The notes under the pieces: generated by a model | Seen by the model: the letters and a program-made list of their open reading frames with translations, nothing else | What the model was told of the DNA's origin: nothing | Database searches by the model: none | Translations under genes and position numbers: made by a program | Assembly: GCA_021839785.1 (NCBI GenBank) | Contig: JAKCAB010000631.1 | Location: 1 to 5,275 of the forward strand | Reading direction: 5' to 3' | Source of the DNA: a bacterium | GTDB lineage: Bacteria > Verrucomicrobiota > Verrucomicrobiae > Limisphaerales > J093 | Length of the DNA: 5,275 nucleotides | Shown here: in pieces, positions 1 through 5,275 of the stretch | How positions within the stretch are numbered: the stretch's first letter is position 1 | Layout: each line of letters begins with the position of its first letter

Positions 1-427
1 GATCTTGGTCCAGTTGCCGAAAAAAGAGGCGGGCCTAGGCATGGCCTTCGGCGGGGCCACGGCCGACGCGCTGTTTGGCGCCGGTTCCGGCACGGTGCTC
101 AGCCGCTGGACCAAATACAGCACCGGGATTTTCCTGGTGCTTTCGCTGGTGTTGTCCGTGATGCGCAACCACCAGGCGCGCGCCAGCGGGAGCAACATCG
201 CCCGCGAACTGGAGCGGCAGGCCCAGGCCGCGGCCACGGCTTCGCCCGCGCCGACCAACGCCGCGCTTCAGTTGCCCGTATTTCAAACGACCAACGCGGC
301 TTCGACGTCGGCAACCAACGTGCCGGTGGCGCCCGTCACGAATGCCTCGAAGCCGACGGTCGCGCCCGCGACGAATCCGCCTCCGGCGACCAACCCCGCC
401 CCGACGGCGCCGGCTCCGGGCAAATAA
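1..427 (+). CDS. secG: Preprotein translocase subunit SecG, 5'-truncated by window edge
   Basis: SecG is the small inner-membrane subunit of the SecYEG translocon and assists SecA-driven export. The reading frame is already open at base 2 (Ile-Leu-Val-Gln-Leu-Pro-Lys-Lys), so the first transmembrane helix and the true start lie outside the window. What remains shows the family hallmarks. These are the cytoplasmic loop ending in EAGLGMAFGG and ADALFGAGSG, then the Leu-Ser-Arg-Trp-Thr-Lys segment, then a second hydrophobic helix (GIFLVLSLVLSVM, about bases 124-162). After the helix comes an unusually long tail of roughly 85 residues rich in Ala, Pro, Thr and Asn, with Thr-Asn occurring six times. 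The stop is TAA at 425-427 and a hairpin terminator follows. In many bacteria secG follows tpiA, but that cannot be seen here. Family identity is secure; the role of the tail is unknown. Confidence 0.9.
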   Translation, partial: ILVQLPKKEAGLGMAFGGATADALFGAGSGTVLSRWTKYSTGIFLVLSLVLSVMRNHQARASGSNIARELERQAQAAATASPAPTNAALQLPVFQTTNAASTSATNVPVAPVTNASKPTVAPATNPPPATNPAPTAPAPGK

Positions 428-450
428 CCGCCCGCATGGCCGTTTTTCGC

Positions 451-485
451 GACGCCCCCGGTTCACTGCCGGGGGCGTTTTGCTT
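451..485 (+). terminator. Intrinsic terminator after secG
   Basis: A perfect 10-bp GC-rich stem, ACGCCCCCGG (452-461) with CCGGGGGCGT (469-478), encloses a 7-base loop and is followed directly by TTTGCTT. It lies 24 bases after the secG stop codon and is the strongest hairpin I found in the window. It should end the secG transcript. It also overlaps the longest possible reading of the downstream lipoprotein gene (ATG at 436), which argues against that start. The T-run is short and interrupted (TTTGCTT), so some read-through into the next gene is possible. Confidence 0.8.
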
Positions 486-2121
486 GGCGGAGCGTGACGC
501 CACTGCCGCCCGCGTCGCGCGGGTGTCGCTGTTCGCGTTGGGCCTGGCCATCGCGTTGGCGTTGGCGGGCTGTGGAAAATCTGCGCCCGCCGCCGACCTG
601 ACCATCGTCAACGGCCCCGAGCCCGAATCGCTGGACCCGCACCTGGTCACCGGCCAGGCTGACGGCCGGATCGCGCTCTCGTTGTTTGAAGGTTTGACGC
701 GGTACGATCCCATAACCGCGCGGGCCATTCCCGGCCTCGCGGAACGCTGGGACATTTCCCCAGACGGCCGGACCTACCAGTTTTATCTCCGCACGAACGC
801 CGCGTGGTCCACCGGCGAGCCGATCGTGGCGGACGATTTCGTCTATTCCTGGCGGCGCATCCTCGACCCGACCACGGCCAGCGAGTACGCGGGCGTGCTG
901 TTTTACGTGAAAAACGGCGAGCCTTTCGCCACTGGCAAATTGAAGGACTTCTCGCCGGTCGGCGTGCACGCCCGAAGCCCGCACCAGCTCGAGGTGGAAC
1001 TCGAAAGCCCGACGCCATTCTTCCTCGATTTGGCCGCGTACCAACCCTTCGCGGTGGTGCCGCGCAAAATGATCGAGCGGTACGGCGACCGCTGGCTGCA
1101 CGCCCGCCCGTTCATGGCCAGCGGCGCGTACACGCTGGATTTCTGGCGGCTCAACGACCGCGTGCGCCTGCGCCGGAATCCGCATTACTGGGATGCCGCC
1201 CACACGCGCAGCGAGGTGGTGGACCTGCTGACGTGCACCTCGCCCGCCACGGCGCTCAACCTCTTCGTCACCCACGCGGTGGACGTGGTCTGGGACAAGG
1301 AACTCGTGCCGACGGACCTCGTGGATTTGCTGCGCCAACGGCCGGATTTCCACACCTACCCGTCGCTGGGCACCTATTTCATCCGCTGCAACGTGACCCG
1401 CAAACCGTTTGACGATCCCCGCGTGCGCCAGGCGTTCGCAATGGCGACCGACAAACGGCGGATCGTGGAGCGCCTGACCCGCGGCGGCGAGCGCATCGCC
1501 GGCTCGCTGACCCCGCCGGGCATCACCAACGCTGGCGGCATGTACCAACCGCCGGCCGGTCTGCCGTTCGACCCGGACCGCGCGCGCGCGTTGCTGGCCG
1601 CCGCGGGCTACCCGGAAGGGCGCGGTTTCCCGCCGGTGATTTACACGTACAACACGGCGGACATGCACCGGAAGATCGGCGTGGAACTGCGCGACATGTG
1701 GCGGCGCGAGCTGGGCGTCACCGTCGAGTTGAAACAGTTGGAGTGGAAAAGCTACTTCCGCGCGCAGTCGATGCTCGACTACGACCTGATCCGCAGCAGT
1801 TGGATTGGCGACTACAACGACCCCAACACGTTTCTCGACCTGTTTCTCAGCGACAACCCCAACAACCGCACCGGTTGGAAATCGCCCGCGTACGACGCCG
1901 GCCTGCGCGCCGCGAACGCGGAACTGGATCCGGCGGCGCGGCTGCGCCGCTTGCGCGAGGTCGAGCGGCTCCTGGTCGAGACCGAGGCGCCGATCGTCCC
2001 GCTCTTTTTCTACGTGGGCATGGAGTTTTACGACACCGCACGCGTGGCGGGGCTTTACTCGAACCTCCGCTCGGAGCACCCGCTGCGGACGATTTATCGG
2101 CGGGACCGGCCGCAGCCGTAA
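484..2121 (+). CDS. Peptide ABC transporter substrate-binding lipoprotein (OppA-like, SBP_bac_5)
   Basis: This is a family 5 extracellular solute-binding protein, expected to capture peptides or oligopeptides outside the inner membrane and pass them to an Opp/Dpp-type permease. With the TTG start at 484 it has 545 residues, a normal OppA length. The N-terminus is a lipoprotein signal: Arg-containing n-region, hydrophobic core LFALGLAIALALAG, and lipidated Cys30 (codon 571-573) in the lipobox LAGC. Mature-domain landmarks are GPEPESLDPH (from residue 44), LAERWDISPDG (85), SGAYTLDFW and RRNPHYWD (213 onward), FDDPRVRQAFAMATDK (309), DYNDPNTFLDLF (443) and APIVPLFFYVG (502), all typical of OppA homologues. 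The start is uncertain. ATG 436 would make the secG terminator coding and put the Cys at residue 46. GTG 523 would leave a short signal without a basic n-region. TTG 484 has a GGGGG run eight bases upstream. No permease or ATPase gene is adjacent, so the transporter partner and substrate are unknown. Confidence 0.88.
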   Translation: MAERDATAARVARVSLFALGLAIALALAGCGKSAPAADLTIVNGPEPESLDPHLVTGQADGRIALSLFEGLTRYDPITARAIPGLAERWDISPDGRTYQFYLRTNAAWSTGEPIVADDFVYSWRRILDPTTASEYAGVLFYVKNGEPFATGKLKDFSPVGVHARSPHQLEVELESPTPFFLDLAAYQPFAVVPRKMIERYGDRWLHARPFMASGAYTLDFWRLNDRVRLRRNPHYWDAAHTRSEVVDLLTCTSPATALNLFVTHAVDVVWDKELVPTDLVDLLRQRPDFHTYPSLGTYFIRCNVTRKPFDDPRVRQAFAMATDKRRIVERLTRGGERIAGSLTPPGITNAGGMYQPPAGLPFDPDRARALLAAAGYPEGRGFPPVIYTYNTADMHRKIGVELRDMWRRELGVTVELKQLEWKSYFRAQSMLDYDLIRSSWIGDYNDPNTFLDLFLSDNPNNRTGWKSPAYDAGLRAANAELDPAARLRRLREVERLLVETEAPIVPLFFYVGMEFYDTARVAGLYSNLRSEHPLRTIYRRDRPQP

Positions 2122-2141
2122 CCAAGGTTTGGGCAGCGGAC

Positions 2142-2216
2142 AAAAAAGATTTGCTTTTACGCCTTTGCCTGAAGGCGGCGTTGGCCTACGTTCAGGCCGC
2201 GCGTCGGTTTCCGACG
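2142..2216. repeat. Intergenic inverted repeats between lipoprotein and flavoprotein genes
   Basis: The gap after the lipoprotein stop holds an AT-rich pocket (AAAAAAGATTTGCTTTT, 2142-2158) in otherwise GC-rich DNA. Next is an inverted repeat GCCTGAA (2167-2173) with TTCAGGC (2191-2197), whose stem can be extended by GGC/GCC with a four-base bulge. Last is a compact hairpin CGTCGG-TTT-CCGACG (2202-2216). None has a following T-run, so they are not convincing intrinsic terminators. They could be mRNA-stabilising or weak termination structures, or chance in GC-rich sequence. No promoter could be defined with confidence, and no small gene is apparent. Confidence 0.35.
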
Positions 2217-2316
2217 GACTTCCCCCCGGGTGCACAGGGCGCCGGTCTGGTGAATCCTCTCGTTCCTGCCGCGAACGGTTCGCCATCCTTCGATGGGAAC
2301 CCCGGTAAAGACTATC

Positions 2317-3810
2317 ATGCACCCGAAGATCATTCAGGGCGGGATGGGCGTTGCCGTGTCAGGTTGGAACCTGGCGCGGACCGTTTCGCTCTTGGGCCAA
2401 CTGGGCGTGGTTTCCGGCACCGCGCTGGCCGTCATCCTGGCCCGTCGCCTCCAAATGGGCGACCCCGGCGGCCACCTGCGCCGCGCGCTCGACCAGTTCC
2501 CAATCCCCGCGGTCGCCGAGCGCGTGTACCGGCAATACCACGTGCCGGGCGGCAAAGCGTCCACGCAGCCATTCCGGCTGACGGCCATGCCGACGCTCCG
2601 GCCCGGCCCCGCCTTCGTGGAATTGACCGTGGTGGCCAACTTCGTGGAAGTCTTCCTCGCCAAGGAGGGCCACAATGGCCTCGTCGGGGTGAACCTGCTG
2701 GAAAAAATCCAACTGCCGACGCTGCCCTCGCTTTATGGCGCCATGCTCGCGGGGGTGGATTACGTGTTGATGGGCGCCGGCATTCCGCGGGCAATTCCGG
2801 GAATTTTGGACCGCTTCGCGCGCGGCGAACCGGCCGACTTGCGCGTGGACGTGGAAGGCGCGTTGGCCGGCGAGGAGTTTGTCAACGCGTTCGACCCGGC
2901 TGGTCTGGGCTTGGGTGGAATCGAACTCAAGCGTCCGCGCTTCCTGGGCATCGTGGCCTCGGCCACGCTCGCCATGACGCTGGCCCGCAAGTCCAGCGGG
3001 CGCGTGGACGGGTTCGTGGTGGAAGGCGAGACCGCGGGCGGCCACAACGCCCCGCCGCGCGGCCCGCTCCAACTCACCCCTGCCGGCGAACCGATTTACG
3101 GGCCGCGCGACGTGCCCGATCTGGTCAAGATCGGCGAACTGGGCTTGCCGTTCTGGCTGGCGGGATCGTTCGGCCAGGAGGGCAAATTGGCCGAGGCCTT
3201 GCGGCTCGGGGCGGCGGGCATCCAGGTGGGCACGGCCTTCGCCTTCTGCGAGGAATCCGGCATTCACCCTGACCTGAAGCGCCAGGCCATTGCCTTGAGC
3301 CGCGCGGGACAGGCGCGCGTCTTCACCGATCCCGTGGCGTCGCCGACCGGGTTTCCGTTCAAGGTGGTGCAAATGCCCGGCACGCTCTCCGAGGCAGCCA
3401 AGTACGCCGGCCGCCCCCGAATCTGCGACCTCGGCTACTTGCGGCACCTGTATCGGAAGGCGGACGGCACCGTGGGCTATCGCTGTCCGGCGGAGCCGAT
3501 CGAGGATTTCATCAAGAAAGGCGGCACCCGCGAGGAAACGGTCGGCCGCAAGTGCGTCTGTAACGGGCTGCCGACGACCGTCGGCTTGGGGCAGGTCCGG
3601 CCAGACACCGTGGACGAACTGGCCTTGATGACCGCCGGCAACGATGTCGCCCACATCGCCCGTTTTGCCGCGCCGGATCGCGACGGCTACTCGGCCGCGG
3701 ACGTGGTAGCGCGGTTGCTCGCAGGTTGCGAACCTGTAGATCTCGCGCCGACGGTCGAGCCAGAACCGGTTCCTACTTTAGCGCCCCAGCCAGTGCCGGT
3801 GTTGGCTTGA
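2317..3810 (+). CDS. Nitronate monooxygenase-like FMN-dependent TIM-barrel protein
   Basis: This belongs to the nitronate monooxygenase / 2-nitropropane dioxygenase superfamily, soluble FMN enzymes that oxidise alkyl nitronates; the superfamily also includes FabK-type enoyl reductases. The 497-residue reading opens with HPKIIQGGMGVAVSGW, the usual flavin-barrel N-terminus, then GVVSGT (30-35). The TAGGHNAP motif carries His243, at the position of the catalytic His of class I enzymes. LAGSFGQEGK (near 283) and AAGIQVGTAFAFC (to residue 311) fit the FMN-phosphate-binding strands. Beyond the barrel is a C-terminal region with Cys370, Cys390 and a Cys413-Val-Cys415 pair, absent from classic nitronate monooxygenases of about 330-370 residues. 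The final 27 residues are Pro/Val/Glu-rich. I chose ATG 2317 because the conserved sequence begins right after it; ATG 2293 would add eight residues and has no visible ribosome-binding site. The 195-base gap suggests separate expression from the lipoprotein gene. The true substrate is not evident, so the product name gives the fold family only. Confidence 0.85.
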   Translation: MHPKIIQGGMGVAVSGWNLARTVSLLGQLGVVSGTALAVILARRLQMGDPGGHLRRALDQFPIPAVAERVYRQYHVPGGKASTQPFRLTAMPTLRPGPAFVELTVVANFVEVFLAKEGHNGLVGVNLLEKIQLPTLPSLYGAMLAGVDYVLMGAGIPRAIPGILDRFARGEPADLRVDVEGALAGEEFVNAFDPAGLGLGGIELKRPRFLGIVASATLAMTLARKSSGRVDGFVVEGETAGGHNAPPRGPLQLTPAGEPIYGPRDVPDLVKIGELGLPFWLAGSFGQEGKLAEALRLGAAGIQVGTAFAFCEESGIHPDLKRQAIALSRAGQARVFTDPVASPTGFPFKVVQMPGTLSEAAKYAGRPRICDLGYLRHLYRKADGTVGYRCPAEPIEDFIKKGGTREETVGRKCVCNGLPTTVGLGQVRPDTVDELALMTAGNDVAHIARFAAPDRDGYSAADVVARLLAGCEPVDLAPTVEPEPVPTLAPQPVPVLA

Positions 3811-3834
3811 AGTGCCGGCCGAATCGCCGGCCTT
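3810..3834. terminator. Hairpin between convergent genes, possible bidirectional terminator
   Basis: The 23-base spacer between the flavoprotein stop (TGA 3808-3810) and the hemL stop (TCA 3834-3836, read on the minus strand) is almost wholly an inverted repeat. GCCGGC (3814-3819) pairs with GCCGGC (3826-3831) around the loop CGAATC. Flanking AAG and CTT extend the stem across a single bulged T. Its position between convergent genes suits a shared terminator, but neither strand has a clear T-run after the stem, so efficiency is uncertain. Confidence 0.5.
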
Positions 3835-5117
3835 CAGAGCGTCTTCATCACCTTGGCCGCCGCGCTCACGGTCTTTTCGATGTCCGCGGCCGTGTGCGCC
3901 GTGGAGATGAACCCGGCCTCGAACTGCGATGGCGCGAGGTACACGCCCGCGTCGAGCATCCCGTGGAAGTAGCGCTTGAAGCGCTCGCGGTCGCTTTTCA
4001 TCGCGTCGGCCAGGTTGTGCACCGGCTCGGCGGTGAAGTAGCCACAAAACATCGAGCCGCAGCGGTTGAACTGCACCGGCACGCCGGCGGACTTCGCGGC
4101 GTCGCGCAAACCCGCTTCCAGCGCGGCGCCCAATTCCTCCAGCTTCCGGTACGCCTCGCCCGCCTGTAGTTCTTCCAAGGCGGCGAGACCGGCGGCGAGG
4201 GCGAGTGGATTGCCGCTGAGCGTGCCCGCCTGGTACACCGGGCCGACCGGCGCCAGGCAATCCATGATGTCCGCCCGCCCGCCAAACGCCCCCACCGGCA
4301 GGCCGCCACCGATGATCTTCCCAAAACAGGTCAGGTCCGGCCGGATGTTGAAACGTTCCTGCGCGCCGCCGGCGGCGAGGCGGAAGCCGGTCATAACTTC
4401 GTCGAAGATGAGCAGCGCGCCGTTCGCCCGCGTGATTTCGCGCACGAACTCGAGGAAGCCGGGCCGCGGCAGGTACAGACCAGCATTGCCGGGGACCGGC
4501 TCGATGATGACGCCGGCGATCTGGCCCGCATTGGCGGCAAACGCGGACCGCAGCGCGGCGGGATCGTTGAACGGCACCACCAGCGTGTGGCGGGCGAAAT
4601 CCGCCGGCACACCCGCGCTGTCCGGGTTGCCGAAGGTGAGCGCGCCGGACCCGGCCTTGACCAGCAGCGAATCCGCGTGGCCGTGATAGCAGCCGTCGAA
4701 CTTGACGATCTTGTCGCGCTTCGTGAAGCCCCGCGCCAGCCGGATGGCGCTCATGCACGCCTCGGTGCCGGAGTTGCACATGCGGACTTTTTCCACGCTC
4801 GGCACCAGCGCGCAGATCAGCTTGGCCATCGTGACCTCGAACGGATTGGGAATGCCGAAGCTGGTGCCGTGGTCGGCGGCGGCTTTGACCGCAGCGATGA
4901 TTTTCGGGTGCGCGTGGCCCAAAATGGCGGGGCCCCAGGTGCCGACGTAATCCACGTACTCGTTGCCGTCCACGTCCCAGATGTGGGCACGCGCGGCGCG
5001 GTTCACAAAAAAAGGGTGGCCGCCCACGGCGCGAAACGCGCGCACGGGCGAGTTGACCCCGCCGGGGATGAACTTCAGGGCCTCGGCAAACAGGGCTTCG
5101 GATTGGACTCGGTTCAT
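3834..5117 (-). CDS. hemL: Glutamate-1-semialdehyde 2,1-aminomutase
   Basis: HemL (EC 5.4.3.8) is a cytoplasmic PLP enzyme that converts glutamate-1-semialdehyde to 5-aminolevulinate, the last step of the C5 pathway that supplies heme and other tetrapyrroles. The 427-residue reading from ATG at 5117-5115 matches the usual length and aligns end to end with the remembered E. coli protein. It starts [16 protein letters not shown] and continues with [12 protein letters not shown]. The PLP phosphate-binding NSGTEA is at 115-120, GCYHGHAD at 142-149 and FDEVMTGFR at 238-246, with Asp239 facing the pyridine nitrogen. The Schiff-base lysine is Lys267 in CFGKIIGGG, and QAGTLSGNP lies at 296-304. All key residues are present, so it should be active. 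The frame stays open upstream to 5261, but that stretch does not resemble HemL and the conserved N-terminus fixes the start. No good Shine-Dalgarno sequence precedes it. It converges on the flavoprotein gene and follows, after 46 bases, another minus-strand gene end. Presence of hemL implies glutamyl-tRNA reductase (hemA) elsewhere. Confidence 0.97.
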   Translation of the reverse strand: MNRVQSEALFAEALKFIPGGVNSPVRAFRAVGGHPFFVNRAARAHIWDVDGNEYVDYVGTWGPAILGHAHPKIIAAVKAAADHGTSFGIPNPFEVTMAKLICALVPSVEKVRMCNSGTEACMSAIRLARGFTKRDKIVKFDGCYHGHADSLLVKAGSGALTFGNPDSAGVPADFARHTLVVPFNDPAALRSAFAANAGQIAGVIIEPVPGNAGLYLPRPGFLEFVREITRANGALLIFDEVMTGFRLAAGGAQERFNIRPDLTCFGKIIGGGLPVGAFGGRADIMDCLAPVGPVYQAGTLSGNPLALAAGLAALEELQAGEAYRKLEELGAALEAGLRDAAKSAGVPVQFNRCGSMFCGYFTAEPVHNLADAMKSDRERFKRYFHGMLDAGVYLAPSQFEAGFISTAHTAADIEKTVSAAAKVMKTL

Positions 5118-5163
5118 GATCGGAGAATCGGACGCGGATGGGCAGTTGCGTGCGCGGGCACGG

Positions 5164-5275
5164 TCAGAGGTTGATTTGAGCCAACGAAACGGTGAAGCCA
5201 GGCAGGAGCTTCGATTTGGCGGTCTGGCCCGCGGTCGCTTTCGAGTGCAAACGGAAAGCACCCTTGGCGAGCGCG
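5164..5275 (-). CDS. C-terminal fragment of a minus-strand gene, possibly Uma2/DUF820 family
   Basis: Reading the minus strand in from the right edge, one frame gives about 36 residues and a TGA stop at 5166-5164: [16 protein letters not shown], then [16 protein letters not shown]. The segment reads like a genuine protein end. The pattern of a small polar stretch, then LLPGF, then a short hydrophobic strand is typical of the C-terminus of Uma2-family (DUF820) proteins, a restriction-endonuclease-like fold that is abundant in some bacterial phyla and mostly uncharacterised. The stop lies 46 bases upstream of the hemL start on the same strand, so the two could share a transcript. The rest of the gene, including any catalytic residues, is outside the window. 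Both the coding call and especially the family are tentative. Confidence 0.5.
   Translation of the reverse strand, partial: ALAKGAFRLHSKATAGQTAKSKLLPGFTVSLAQINL

Noticed and set aside
463..2322. A 619-codon open frame antisense to the lipoprotein gene.
   Set aside because: It is Arg/His/Val-rich with no recognisable domain and lies wholly opposite a clear OppA-family gene; long antisense frames are expected in GC-rich DNA.
1698..3272. A 524-codon plus-strand frame spanning the end of the lipoprotein gene, the gap and part of the flavoprotein gene.
   Set aside because: It is out of frame with both conserved genes and is Arg/Ala/Gly-rich without motifs. The stretch within the gap looks mildly protein-like but has no start codon or known homology.
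2359..3654. A 431-codon open frame antisense to the flavoprotein gene.
   Set aside because: Its composition reflects the complement of GC-rich codons on the true strand; there is no family resemblance and the plus strand carries conserved flavoprotein motifs.
2168..3837. The shared octamer CTGAAGGC in the 2122-2316 gap and, on the minus strand, at the 3811-3834 hairpin, considered as copies of one dispersed repeat.
   Set aside because: Eight bases of identity is too little to exclude chance, and the surrounding sequence does not align.
5118..5261. An extended hemL start adding 48 residues at the N-terminus.
   Set aside because: The added residues are Arg/Ser-rich and unlike HemL, the internal Met gives the standard protein length, and the extension would overlap the end of the neighbouring minus-strand gene.
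1..5275. CRISPR arrays, tRNA or rRNA genes, insertion sequences, toxin-antitoxin pairs or phage-defence modules.
   Set aside because: I saw no regularly spaced direct repeats, tRNA-like cloverleaf, transposase or terminal inverted repeats; conserved genes fill nearly the whole window.

Overview
The window is a GC-rich bacterial chromosome segment carrying ordinary housekeeping and metabolic genes, with three genes on the plus strand facing two on the minus strand. The SecG sequence (QLPKKEAG and GGATADALFGAGSG, then an Ala/Thr/Pro/Asn-rich tail) and the particular nitronate-monooxygenase-like subfamily suggest a Verrucomicrobiota-type organism, perhaps near Pedosphaera/Limisphaera. That placement rests on remembered family resemblance and was not searched.

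Layout. Positions 1-427 hold the 3' part of secG, whose start lies outside the window. A strong intrinsic terminator hairpin follows at 451-485. Next is a peptide-type (OppA/SBP_bac_5) ABC-transporter substrate-binding lipoprotein, about 484-2121, with no permease or ATPase gene beside it here. A gap of about 195 bases (2122-2316) holds two small inverted repeats and no convincing gene. Then comes a flavin-dependent nitronate-monooxygenase-like protein (2317-3810) with a conserved cysteine-bearing C-terminal region and a Pro-rich tail. It converges on hemL (minus strand, 3834-5117), a complete glutamate-1-semialdehyde aminomutase, and only a 23-base hairpin-forming spacer separates the two. 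At the right edge, upstream of hemL on the same strand, is the last part of another minus-strand gene (5164-5275) whose end resembles the C-terminus of Uma2-family (DUF820) proteins.

The genes do not form one evident pathway. SecG serves protein export, the lipoprotein peptide or oligopeptide capture, the flavoprotein an unknown oxidation or reduction, and HemL the C5 route to 5-aminolevulinate and tetrapyrroles. I see no mobile element, CRISPR array, RNA gene or novel multi-gene system. The more interesting points are local: the terminator lying over the start region of the lipoprotein gene, the cysteine block and odd tail of the flavoprotein, and the long low-complexity tail on SecG.
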